48,487 nt of DNA from Heterotrichella gracilis (lineage: Eukaryota > Sar > Xanthophyceae > Tribonematales > Xanthonemataceae), in NCBI GenBank assembly GCA_032358255.1, contig JAULBX010026397.1:1-48487 (forward strand), read 5' to 3'. Both the position numbers and the translations under genes were made by a program. Below, piece by piece: positions 21,801-33,117 of this stretch (positions within the stretch are counted from its first letter, which is position 1; each line of letters starts with the position of its first letter). The notes below the pieces were generated by a model. That model ran no database searches and was not told where the DNA came from. It saw nothing but the letters and a program-made list of their open reading frames with translations.

Positions 21801-24800
21801 ACTGCTTGGCGACGCCTGTGCAAGCGTGGTGACACATCTGTCTGCACTGCTGGCATGCTTGCGACTAAGGTATCAGGAGGGCCCAACTTGCATCACAGCA
21901 GCCACCCACCTTCGGGTGTTGACAAACTGCGTCAGCATGCGCAGTGCTGCCACTTGATTACCCTCAGCAGGGTCCATGCCGGCCAGGGCCAGTATGGCGG
22001 CATATTTGCATGCGCGCTGCTTGCTGCGGCCAGGAGCCTGCGGGGAGCGTGGGTCAGAATTTAGATTTTAGGGTTCCCTTGCACCCTTTCAGATTTGACA
22101 AGCAGCGTGTTACACGAAAAATGCCTGAGAAACATGGTCAGAATTGGTATGAGCAATGCTTGGACAAAACCGCCTGGTGCTGATTGGTAGAAGACTGACT
22201 TCGCATGCTCATCCTCACCCCAATGCAACGCTGCAACAGCACATCCTGTACAACATTGCCAATCCCATACCCTAAAACCCTTACAACCTTGATGCTTCCA
22301 CCCACGCACCTGCTGAAATAGCACCATCCTGTACACGCGGCTGGCAAACTCCCTCCGCACCTCCATCAGCGGGTCCTGCATGGTCAGAGACACTGCCAGG
22401 TACTGGGACACTGTCAGGTACTGCTTCAGAGACAGGTCGCTGTACTGCGCAACCTGCAGGGGCGGGATGGGGGAGAGGGTGATTCCGAGGGGCATGTGGG
22501 TTCTGTTTGTGGAAGGGCAGTGCGGGGCGGAGGCGCATGACACCCTCATCCCTAAACCCTAATGCTGCAGGATAAAGGAGGCCCATGGCAGCCCTGCTGA
22601 CATGCGACCTGATGAGAATGCTTCCGCCTGCCACCAGTGCCACCAAACGCCCTCCACCACCTTCAGAACTTCCAGCCTCACCATCGCAAAACCACCACCC
22701 ATTTTACCGCGGCCACCAGACGCAGGCCGGCCCATGCTCGCTTACCCCACCATCATCCACCGCGCCACAATCCACCACCAGCAACACCCACCTTGAGCGC
22801 CGCCGCAGCCGCTGCCAGTCGCAGGTGCGCCCCATTCACTGCTTCCCCCGCATGCATGTCATCAAAGTCGGTCTCTGGGTCCAGCAGGGTGCTGATGGTG
22901 TCCATCAAACCCTCCAAGGCGCGACAGCTGGCGTCAGGCAATGGAGTGTCGCCCGCCGGGCAAAAGAAGCGCGCTAGCACCTGGCATGAATCGGAAGGTT
23001 AAATACTAGGTACCCGGCGTCAACTAAACACTCAGTGCGTGCATCTCAAATTGAGACTCTCAATGGCTTGTGATTGTAGTCCCCGAGGGTTTTGCAGGCA
23101 ACATGTGGCGCCAGATATACGAGTGTTTAAAAAGTGTTTGCCCTAATGCTCTTGTGCATGAGGTGTGCATTGTGGGTCATGTGGCATTGCCTCTTGTGCA
23201 TACTGAGCCAGGAGTGCTCCAAAAACATGCAGCTCCATGGCCATGCAACTCTGACAAGGATGAAAGTGCATGCTGCTGCCCACACCACTGCACACGCAAA
23301 TATTGGTTCAGCACCCCTCCCAATGCCTACATCCCACCTTGATCGCCTTTGACTTGACCGCGATCCCAGCGCTGGGGAAGTCCCACGACTTGCCCGTGTC
23401 CCACGCCCCCTTCCTCCTCCCCTGCTCCGCCGCAAGCTCACTGTACAGCAGCCGGTCAGTCACAAACCCCACCACATCCTTTGCATGAGGCGCAGCCGCC
23501 TCAGGGAGCAGCTGCGCTATCCTGGACACCCCTCGTAGCCACGACAGCAGCTGCGGGTCATGCTCTGCATCAGACTCCTCCAGCTTGCCCATGAGGGTGG
23601 TGAGAAGGGATCTGAGCTCCGCAGCGGCCTGAGCAGGGGGCAGCAGGTGGTGGATGGCGCCCACTGCTGCCTTGGCGCCACGTGGCGTGCTGTCAGTGAC
23701 CAGGCTGGCCAAACTGGTGACTGCCTGGCTGGTTGAGGCGAGCTCCCCCTCCCCTTCCTCCTCCTCATCTTCCTCCCCTGACCCGCCATCCGAAGCCTCC
23801 CCGGGTGTCGGCACATGGTGCGCCCCGGCGGCGTCCAATAGCCTGGCCCCAAGCAGCTTGAGCTCCAGGCTGTCGCCCACAAGCAGCTCCCGCAGTTCAG
23901 GCAGCGACCCGGTGAAGAGGTCAGGCGAGACCTCCGCCACATCAGCAAGGAGGGTAGCCGCCGCGTGGCCAAACTCCCCCTGCATGTGCTCCTCCTCCCC
24001 TGCCAGCTGCGCCAGCAGGCTCTGCACGTGCGCGCAGGGCAGCAGCGAGGGCGCCATGTGGGCGCACAGGGCGCGCACAAACTCGCCCAGCGCGGTCTTG
24101 GACCCCACCCGCTGCACCGCCTCCCTGGCCGAAGCCGCCACAGGCTCAGCCCCCACCCGGGGCTGCGCCAAGCCCCCCAGGTGCCTGAACACGTAGTTGT
24201 CCTTGACCTCCTTCAGCTTGGCGATGTGCGCTTGGGCCTTGGCGTGGTCCGGGAACAGCCCCGCCAGGCGGTGCTCCACTGCCGTCATCTTCTGCGCCAG
24301 CTCAGCCTCGCCCCCATGTGCACCGGGCTTAGCGCCCCGCAGCTGCAGGAACTTGCGCACCTCCCCGCGGCACGACGCAGACAGCTGCAGCAGGGTCTGC
24401 ACGGCGGCGCGCTCGTCCTCGTGGCACTGCGTCATGACCACCGCCATGTGGCGCGCCGCGGCGTCCACCGCCAGGCGGCCGGGGACCAGCGGGGCCCTGA
24501 GCAGGGCGTCCAAAAACGCCTGCCGAAGCTCCAAATCCGTGAGGGCGCATTTTGCGATCTGGCCGGGGATCCAGGCGAGTTGTTGCTCCCCGCTGGGGAT
24601 TTCGCTGCCATCCAGGGGCCCATGCGCGTAGGCTTTGAACACGCTGAGCAGGTGCAACATGGCGTCCTTGCGCACGGAGAGCCGCTTGTCCCGCAGGCGC
24701 CCTGCCACGGTGCGCAGGGTTTTGACGCCCACGCTGTCCAGGCTGGCGCATGCTGCCTCGCAGATGGATTTGACGACAGCCGATCGCACCCTGTCGTCGT

Positions 24801-27800
24801 AGTCCAACAGCCTGTCCTCCAGTGCCGTCAGAACCTGTGGAGGGTCGAGGTTGATTGAGTGACCAGATTGAGGTCACAAGTCACAACTGCATGCCTGCCC
24901 AAGTGGGATGCATGCACCTATACAGCCCACACGCCATGCACCCATGACATTGTTTGTGCACTCGTCTCATTAAGCCGCTGCAAAATGGTCAAATAAGATA
25001 TTATGAGGCCATCCGTTGCTGAAATGTTGATGATACAATCGGGTCAAACAATCCGTCAACCACCATCCACCAATGGCATGTGCAACTGCCACAAGCACAT
25101 GATGCATATCCCTAACCGCCAGCCAATCACCTTTTGGCGCGCCTCCCTGTCGACCAAGTTTGCCACCAGATCCTTTGCAAAGCCAACCGCCAGCAGCCTC
25201 ACATCCACCTGCCACAGGCACAGCCATGCTGTCAGGGTTTGCGGCACAGACCCCAAGCCCATGCCCACATGCATTGTCCACCTCACGTGACATGCATCAT
25301 GCATGTTTGTTATGTCCATGCCCCACATACATGTTTGTTTTGTCGAACAAACACACAGGCGGTGGGTGACGAGGGTGCAGCCATCCACCCTGGCTAGGGC
25401 AACATACTTCATGCATGTACTATGTACCAAGCGACCCTACCCTAAGAGGTTTTTCAAGCATGCACCTTGTGCAGGGCTGATTGTTGATCTTTTTTGGTGT
25501 GCCGGAAATGCAAGTAATAATAGTAAAAATAATAATGACGATGGTGCAGCTGGCGGTGGACAATAATTATTTTTGAAGAAACCCCACCTTTTGGTCCTTG
25601 AACCTCCTGAGCAGCTCATGGAAGAGGTCGCTGTAGGTGGCCGCCATGTCTGACCCTGGCAGGCTGAACAGCTTGCCCAGCAGCTCCAGCGCGGCCATGC
25701 GCTTGGCCTCGTCATCCACCTGCAGCTCAACGCTCAGCTGGGGGAGCACCGGGAGCAGCGTCTGGGGGCAGATCTGGTACACCTGGAGATGGAAGGGGCG
25801 AGGGTCAGGGCCACTGGCTGGTTGGTAAGGGCAGCATGATATTGCAAATGTTAGAATTTAATGCAAATGTAACGAAGGTCAAATGTATTGTGCATGTGCA
25901 AATCTGGTACACCCGCGGAAGGGGCAAGGGTCAAATGCCACATGCTGGTTGGAAGAAGTTTGGTCTTGTAAGTGTTACAGCTGATAAAATTAATGGAAAT
26001 GTCAAGGAGGTGATGCGAATGGTGCATGTGCAGAGGTATGGAGGTGTGAAGCATGATGTAGAGGTATGAGGTGGAGGTGTGGATGCACAGGCATACGGTG
26101 GAGGTGTGATGTGCACGTCCATGAAATGCAAGATGGCAATGGGGTTGAGAGGCAGCATGCGTGCATGGGTCAAGAAGCTCACCTGGTGGATGAGGTTGTG
26201 GTAATCTTCATGCAAGTCACTGTCTGTGGAGTTCCCCACCACCAGATTTGTCAGGAATTTCTGCAGGTGCCCACGCAGCACCTCCTCCTTGTTCCTCAGA
26301 ATGGCTTGCGCCAGCCTGCAGGCGGAAATGCATGCTCATGCAACCGCCATGCCAAACCATCCAGCTGACAATTTGTCATCCTCAGCAGATGATTTGTCAT
26401 CACCAAGCCATTTGATTCCCAGCATTCACCTCAATCGTTTATTGAACATATAGTCTTTGTAATTGCATGCATGGTTCACCTGTAGGCCGATGGGTTCTCC
26501 TCCCGATCGGGGCTCAGCAGCTTCCCCAGCAAGATGTCCAGCAGCTGTTGGCTCACGTCGTCACTTTCCTCTATCAAGCAGCCCAACAGCTGGAGAAAAG
26601 CAAAACATCTGTCAGCCTGTGCTGACATGCACATGGTGCGCATGCAGAGCACATGCAAGCACATTTCATGTCCAGCAGCTGTTGGCTCACATGGCCACTT
26701 TCCTCTATCAAACAGGACAGCAGCTGTGGATGTGCCCAAAATACACCACTCCGCAGCTGCTGACATGCACATGGGGCATATGCAGAGCACATGCAAACAA
26801 TTGTCTATGTGATATGGGTACAGGCGATGCGATCCTACCTCTGCCGCGATTGAGCTGACTGCCTCCTCGTTGTCAGCACTGCAAGGCAAGGTGGGTAGTG
26901 TCAGCACTTGCCCACGGACTTTCCTGAAATGCACAGGCTCGAACAGGACATGTCAAGGCTTTGTGCGTGTTCCATGGTACTTACTTGATACTGCCCAGGA
27001 GCACTTTGAAGAGGTCATACACCAGGTCCTCGCAGTCGAGATCCAGCAGCAATAGACAGCTCTTGTACTGCACAAAATCAGCGATTTCAACAGCTGTAAC
27101 AGGTGCAACTGGGTTTTGGAGCAGTGCAGCAGGTCTCCTTGTGGTACCTGGCTGGCGCACTCCAGGGTGGCAAGGCACCTTGGGTAGACTGGGCTGCTAG
27201 GGTCCTCCACTCGTCGGAAAACCCACAAAAACAGGTTGAACAAAGCCTGCAGCAGAGTTGCAAACGTGTGAAGATGGGTACACAGGTGAGCCAGCACCTT
27301 TCCAAAGTGGGCAATCTCGCACCTTGAGCTCGGCATCAGTGTATGGGGAGTCTGGCGCATGCAAGCGCAAGATGTGGCTTGTGGTGTAGGCCAATAGCAC
27401 TTTCATGTCCTGCAACAGACCAGCGGTTAACGGGTACAGTCCAAACTGACAACAGCAGCAAATGGGTGGTCTTGGAAGCCTTCCCCCTTGCCTTGTCATT
27501 GTTGTCTATCACTCCCTTTTTGACAAGCGCCCTGGCCAAGTCTGCTGCAGCGCTCTTGATGGCTTCGCTGGACTGTGGCGCTTGCTCCAGCAACGTGGAG
27601 GCATGCTGCGGGGCAAAGCATGGGTGAGCACGCTGCACGCTGCACCCAAGGAGCCATCGTGGAGTGGTTGAGGGCCTCACCTTCAGCAGCTTCAGGAGGG
27701 CGTCTTTGGACTTTCCAACGCTTTTGAGCTTCTTTGTGCATGCATGCAGCTCCTCCTCGGCTGTTTCTTCCTCGTACTCGTACGCATCGTCTCCAGGGCT

Positions 27801-27806
27801 GGCCAT
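18844..27806 (-). CDS. PDS5: Sister chromatid cohesion protein PDS5
   Basis: HEAT-repeat cohesin regulator, nuclear. Twenty exons: 27681-27806, 27492-27605, 27323-27409, 27148-27246, 26985-27067, 26839-26878, 26480-26589, 26183-26315, 25588-25782, 25131-25208, 23338-24834, 22792-22980, 22310-22453, 21910-22037, 21540-21678, 20827-21160, 20374-20637, 19888-20071, 19317-19535, 18844-19075. They sum to 4395 nt and 1464 residues with every phase consistent. The alpha-helical body includes [28 protein letters not shown] and DYDDRVRSAVVKSICE, the last typical of PDS5. One 1.5-kb exon covers residues 356-854. From about residue 1166 the tail is disordered and Lys/Arg/Pro-rich with GRKRKG repeats, as in plant PDS5 tails. 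Exon 2 ends in a GC donor. It is head to head with the CCCH gene. Confidence in individual small exons is lower than in the gene call. Confidence 0.9.
19359..19526 (-). repeat. In-frame 84-bp tandem duplication in PDS5 exon 19
   Basis: Two 84-bp units (19359-19442 and 19443-19526) encode diverged 28-residue repeats: GRKRKGVSEKSQENVKKG and GRKRKGGEGKSQEKVKKV. The two anchors checked, TTCAC at 19359/19443 and CTTGCGCTTGCG at 19391/19475, both give an offset of 84. The unit length is a multiple of three, so the basic tail simply grew. Confidence 0.85.
25770..26060 (-). repeat. Two echoes of the PDS5 exon 9 start
   Basis: Intron 8 contains about 130-bp units. The true acceptor region GATCTGGTACACCTGG at 25771 is echoed at 25901 as AATCTGGTACACCCGCGG, followed by a similar AAGGGTCAAATGCCACATGC stretch. 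A second unit is marked by TGCATGTGCA at 25891 and again at 26023 (offset 132). Confidence 0.75.
26531..26800 (-). repeat. Echo of PDS5 exon 7 with its flanking intron
   Basis: A roughly 135-bp tandem duplication. GTCCAGCAGCTGTTGGCTCA and ACTTTCCTCTATCAA in exon 7 (about 26536-26577) recur near 26670-26712, offset 134. Flanking intron GCTGACATGCACATGG recurs at 26759, offset 138. The copy lies entirely in intron 6. Confidence 0.85.
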
Positions 27807-28687
27807 GGCTGCCCGTGTGAGGCCAACGCGCGCTGCGGGTGAACGCTCCCAGCTGCCTTAATGCATGGCTATGCTCTGCCCAGCATGGAGGTTCTAGGAA
27901 CCATCCGATGGGTCCAACTCAAGCGTTTCCACCAAATGCTTTGCAAGTCAAGTTATTCCACTGCTACATTGAACCAAGATTCGCTGCATTCTGGAGGTGG
28001 GTTGCCCTGCTCTGTTCCAAAGTACGCTCAAGACGACCGGAGCTGGCACAACCAATTTTGAAAATCATACGACGCGGAGAGGCCACCAAACACACCCACA
28101 AGCGTAGGCCCAGGCTCATAAACTTGTTTTAAAACTTAAGCAAGCCCTGACTGGACAACAATTGCTTTGAAGGCTGCAGGTGAACGTGTTTTTCGTGGGC
28201 GATAACGTGGGCAGTTACTTTGAAATTTTGGGCCTGGACAGAGCGGCGGTCCGCAGCCCGCTTACGTAGGTGGGACCCGCCGCATGTTGTGCATGAGCTC
28301 AAAAGGGTACCCCAAGCCAGTCCTTGTCCAGTTTGTTCGGGTTGAACACGGTCCTTACAGCTGCTTAAACCCCTCCCAAAGCCGATGCAAGCTTGGATCG
28401 AAGAAGCACTCCACCCAACTAATCCCTCAGGCCCTCAGCAACATCATTGGGCTCACCACTGCTTTCTGACACGCGCCACGCGCTTTAATGCCTCCCTGGC
28501 AAACTCAATAATGCTGCTATATCACGGCTAGTTGGCGAAACCGGCCGTTGGGCCCTCTTTGCCCAAGCATGCGTGCCTGGCATGCCTTCAGCATGGCCTA
28601 GGGTGGAATTCTATTGGACCCTATCAGCGCTTATTCCCAGCCATAACCCCGCACTGTGCTGGCTTTGAGGCAGTTGGTCTAGTCACA
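27807..28687. promoter_or_regulatory. Shared upstream region of PDS5 and the CCCH gene
   Basis: 881 bp between two divergent start codons, so both promoters and 5' UTRs should lie here. No defined element was recognised and the open frames are short. The role is inferred from layout only. Confidence 0.4.
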
Positions 28688-28731
28688 ATGGATGGCTTCT
28701 TCCCTAACCAGGACAATATGATGATACCCCA

Positions 28732-28762
<31 letters not shown>

Positions 28763-31537
28763 CCCAGCCCGCTTGGTCCGGGGCCTATGGGGCCAATGTT
28801 CCCCTTCAACCCATCCGACTTTGGACCCTTTACTCCAGGGGTAAGCCAGGATAAGCGCCCGTGGGGTTGCAACATTGGCGGTGCCACTTACTTGCCGCTC
28901 ATAGGACCCACCCTTTGTACTGTGGCAGGGTTGTGCACGTTTACGCATCGAACCTTTATGCATCGCGTGGGTGCAGCCGCCTGCACAGCATCCCAACTGG
29001 CGCCCTATTCCACATATACACTGCTCCATATGCATGCATATGCGTACTTTGCATATGCATACATACAAGCATGCACTTAGTTTGTACAAGCATGCACTTA
29101 GTTTATATGCATGCATATACTTCATCCTTGCCAAAACACACACCGCAACTCCATCCCACACCACGCACCACACACCTCCCAGCGCTCGCCTTGAGCACGC
29201 CTCCCCTCCCCTGCATCAAACCCCTTCCCCACCTCCAATAATCCCCCACCCACCCCTCCCCTCCAGTTCCCAGGCCCAGGCATGGGGCCTGGTCCCCCAC
29301 GACCAGGCATGGGTCCACCCCTCGGCATGCCCCCCCCACTGGGCCGCGGCCCCCCCATGCCGCCCCTCTCCAAACCCCCGCTGTACCCCGACATTGTGGG
29401 AAACCCCGAGGAGGGTTTCAGCCAGCGGGAGCCGGACGGCAGCTTGCGCAACATCTACTTCAAGACCCGACTGTGCTACAAGTGAGTGATCGCTTTGTTG
29501 TGTGTATTGCATGGGTGTGTTAGTGGCACGAAATTTGTTAGGCTTGGCAAATTGTGTTAACGCAGCGGTACGCATCATGGGGGGTAACGCCAAATCTATT
29601 CACGTGCGACAAGTGAGCAATTGCTTGGATATCTCAACAGCATGTACGGTATACAGCGATGGCCTTACACCCTACCACAGGTGGAAGAAGGACCGGTGCA
29701 ATTTTCCGAGCACATGCGTCCACCCTATTGTTGTGAACCATGAAACCCTACCGCATGTGGAAGGAGGGCCAGAGCAATTGCGCCGAGCACGCGCGCATTT
29801 ACCCTATACCACCCCAAAACCCTAAAACGTTCAATCCCTGTGGCAAGTGCAAGGAGGGCAGGTGCAATTTCCCCAAGCGCAAGTGCATCTACGCTACCCT
29901 GAACCCCAACCCTAAAACCCTACAACCCTGCCCAGGAAGAAGGAGGGCCGGTGCAATTTCCCAAAGCACAAGTGCATCTACCCTACCATACCCTAAAACC
30001 GCAAATCCTACCGCAGGCCAATGCATTTTCCCTGAGCACACTTGCATCTACCCTACCCTAAAACCTAAAACCCTACCGCAGGTGGAAAGAGGGCCGGTGC
30101 GATTTTCCCGAGCACAAATGTATCTACGCCCACGGGGACCACGAGATGCGCTCCCTCCCACCCGATGTATTACAACACCTTGACGGGAAGGCAGCAGATG
30201 AGCTGCGGTCGCGACAGGGGCAGCGGGACATTGGGTTTGGGCTAGGGGGCCCAGACAGCATGGCGCTGGATTTGCTGCCAGGTTGGGGCGACACCCTGCA
30301 CAAGCCCTACATACACCCTGTGCCAATCCGAGCACTAATACCTACATGCTCCCAGTACCAAACCCTGCATGCATAACCCTGCATGCTTCACACGCCACCA
30401 TGTCCCCATGTATGTATTGCTGAAACACATGGGATACCCTAACGAATCACATCTAAATCACATCTTTACTCTAGAATCTAACAACCCCTTTGGCCTTGTG
30501 CTCCAGCCGACAAGCCTGGCCCAATGTCACATGGAGGCGAGAGGGGTGGCCGCCAGATGCGCAAGCACCTGCTGTGCAAGCAGTTCATGCAGGGGGGGAG
30601 GTGTGAATACGGGGACAGATGCGTGTTCTCGCATGGGGGAGCGGAGGTGGGTGGGGGTGGGGGTATAAATTGTTGGTGGGTACCAGGGATATGTGTGTGG
30701 GGTGGGTGGCAGCGCCTGTGTAAGGCTCATGCCTGGGTCATCTAAGTGGGCACATATGGCAATGTCTACATGCACGTTGCCATACACACACACTCATGCC
30801 AGGCACCGATTGTGCGCAAACATCAAGCCCTCAGCTCCGTAACCCTCAAGAAAACCCCCCAAACCCCCCATGCCACCAGGCACTGCCACCATGTGCTGCC
30901 ATCCCCCCCCACCCGTGGCCGCCACTCCCCCTGCAGGACCGACCCCCACCACGAGAACCACCCTTCCCCTTGCAAGGCCTTCCCCTGGGTGGTCCCCCCA
31001 TCATGCGCCCCGGCATGGTACCCCCCGGCCCCCGCCCTCCTGCGGGCCCCCCACCTCCCTCCGCTGCCCCCCCCCCCGCCAGGGGAACACCCCCCACCAG
31101 TACCCCAGGTGTGCGCACAGCGGGCTGGGGGTGTGGGTGCATGCCGCCTGCAATTATATGCTACCTGGAATGCGGGTACACGCCACCTACGATCACACGC
31201 CACCTGCAATCACATGCCGCCTGTAATCACACTGCTACCTGCGACAACCTCCTTTCAGGTGGTCCCGTTGATGCAAGGCCAACAATAGTAATATTGTTAG
31301 AATAATAACCACAATGATGCAAGGCTGACAGTTAATCCACACCCGCCAGCAGGCCCCCCACCGCGCATGGAGGAGGTCAGCTTTGTAGAGCAGGTGCGCG
31401 CAACATGCAGTCTCCTGGGTCTGGGTAAGGCAGAGGCACCCCCCGCTGCCCGCCACGCCGCCACTGCGGCCATCAAGAGCGGTGCGGCGTTCCGCGCCTC
31501 GCCCTACGCGGATGCGCTGGACTGGGACGCACTCTAG
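28688..31537 (+). CDS. Tandem CCCH zinc-finger protein
   Basis: Putative RNA-binding protein. Exons 28688-28840, 29267-29481, 30082-30281, 30507-30646, 30937-31108, 31350-31537 give 1068 nt and 355 residues. Residues 1-105 are Gly/Met/Pro-rich, with five MG dipeptides. Finger 1 is C121-x7-C129-x6-C136-x3-H140, split by the intron 2 boundary. Finger 2 is C213-x8-C222-x5-C228-x3-H232, preceded by RKHLLCKQF. A Pro-rich linker and a short C-terminal EALDWDAL-like end follow; the last residues are YADALDWDAL. The last intron ends CAGCAG, so two acceptors three bases apart are possible. Intron 2 holds five decayed copies of the exon 3 start. It resembles TTP or plant C3H proteins only in the finger spacing; the target is unknown. 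Confidence 0.85.
28733..28762 (+). repeat. Coding ATGGGC hexamer repeat
   Basis: Five perfect ATGGGC units encode MGMGMGMGMG near the N-terminus of the CCCH protein. Hexamer repeats keep frame when they change length. Confidence 0.95.
29676..30130 (+). repeat. Six-unit array of a zinc-finger exon start
   Basis: Five decayed units precede the real exon 3 start at 30082. Each has a CCCTACC or related stretch, a CAG or CAG-like acceptor, then a version of GTGGAAGAGGGCCGGTGCAA followed by TTTCCCGAGCACAAG and TGCATCTAC. The GGTGC anchors end at about 29699, 29775 (diverged), 29875, 29954, 30024 and, in the true exon, 30100. Spacing is 70-100 bp. Unit 1 still has a perfect-looking acceptor and an open frame WKKDRCNFPSTCVHP continuing the finger, with shortened Cys-His spacing. 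Confidence 0.85.
31178..31245. repeat. Four 17-bp tandem units in the CCCH last intron
   Basis: Units at 31178, 31195, 31212 and 31229, consensus ACACGCCACCTGCAATC. It is a minisatellite within intron 5. Confidence 0.85.
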
Positions 31538-33117
31538 GTGGGTGGGTGGGTGAGTGAGAGGTGGGCACCCAATTGCGTGGGGCGTTTGAGGATGAGAATA
31601 ATATGGGCTTTATGGGCTAAATTGATTCAAGATTTAGCTGCATTGAAGGCGACGGTGCGGAGATGGTGTATACAAGCAGAGCCAGCACCAGCAGGCCGGA
31701 ATTCTGGTCGGATCGCTTCAACGCCCACAATTAACTGGCACACTGGAGAATTTGCATTCAATGGAGAATTTGCATCCAATTTGGATAAGAATCAACATCA
31801 ACACTTCCTTTTGCAGGGGAGTCAGCTGCCAGCATGACATTGCGGCCCTTGGGGGTGGTCAGCCAGCACGTTGAGCGGGCGTGGAGCAGCTCCTAGGTGC
31901 CAGGCTGGCCGTGGGTGGGGGCCTTCCCCCGCCACCAATTGGATTATTCTTGCAGCCTTCACTGCCGCCAACGGGCCGGGCTCCACCAATGCCATCTCAG
32001 AGTCTGGGAGAGGTTTGAGACAGGGCCTGGCAAGCCAGGTGCTCAGCACTGGTTGCCCCTGCAATTTTTTCAAAAAATTGCAGTGCTGTGACATTCAATA
32101 CAATCCAGTTTGGCAATCTACTGCAGCTGCCAGTGCTTTAGCACGCAACCTGATCAGCCCATATGCATGGGCCAAAACTGTAACAGTGGCCTCTGGCAGA
32201 CAGGCCTAAATCATGCAACAGCAGCTAAAGCATGGAGCTGAGACTTGTGTCACGACAGCTTGCATTCAAGCTTGCGCCACCAGGCTGGCGACTTCAAACC
32301 GCTGAATGTACGTACTGTATGAGTCAGACGTGGGCACCTCTTTACAGGCGATGGTGTCTGGGCCAGTGCTTATTCTGATGGTGTATTGTGATCAGTGTGC
32401 GTGCATCAAGCTGGCCAAGTCAAACTCAAATATTTGCGCAAGACCTAGCAAGTCAACCATTCAATGACAATGGCAATTTGCATGATACTGCCACCGCGAT
32501 CCGCCCGATTACCACATGTCATGTATCATTGGACACCGTGTGTAAACACGCATCTAATTCAAAAGTCCTCCCATGCACCAAAAATATATTATAGCCAAGC
32601 CGAAATATCATGACGATGATGTTTGTCGATGATAAACAGACACCGCGCTGACAGGCAGCAGCTGCTCTCAAGTGGATATTGATCAAAACAGTGTTGCACT
32701 AGTGGGGCTGGCGCTGTGCATGAGATGACAATTCTGTAGCAAAATCACTGCCCAATCCAGCTAGCCGTGCATCTGATCATTCATTGACTACACAGTGTTT
32801 GATTCAGTGTTCATCAGTCCTGCACCTACATTCAAATCAAATCCCCACATTTCCTTTGCATGCGCCAGGTCAATCAGGTTGGCACAGCTAAGTCATGGAG
32901 GGAGGGGTGGTGGCCATCCCCACTCCCCTGGTGCCCGCACCCAAGCGACGCACCCACCACCTGGCGCCATTTACGAGCACCCCCGCATGCGCCTCAACGC
33001 CAAAAGAGTGGTGCAAACCGCACACGCAGCTTGCAACCACCCCCGGGCGCACACACCTTGCCGCCCACTTGAAGCAGTGGAACAGCAGCCAGAGGCGAGC
33101 GCTCACAACCACACCGC
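31538..33117. other. Convergent spacer between the CCCH gene and H+-PPase
   Basis: 1.6 kb between two converging stop codons. Open frames at 31822-32094 (minus) and 31871-32209 (plus) overlap each other and match no family I know. A strong inverted repeat lies at 32044-32088, and a short direct repeat of GAGAATTTGCAT at about 31745-31775. Confidence 0.5.
32044..32088. other. A/T-cored inverted repeat between convergent genes
   Basis: CTGCAATTTTTT (32059-32070), one base, then AAAAAATTGCAG (32072-32083) form a perfect 12-bp inverted repeat. Outer arms CAGCACT (32044-32050) and AGTGCTG (32082-32088) also pair, with an 8-base insertion on the left. It may be a transcript-end structure or a small mobile-element remnant. 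Confidence 0.75.

Noticed and set aside
23965..24858. Plus-strand open frame of 297 codons
   Set aside because: It is the complement of the PDS5 1.5-kb exon. The minus strand has the family signal and consistent splicing; GC-rich coding DNA often opens the opposite strand.
31822..32209. Overlapping open frames on both strands in the CCCH/H+-PPase spacer
   Set aside because: Neither has a family signature or splice support; the region contains a hairpin and lies between convergent 3' ends.
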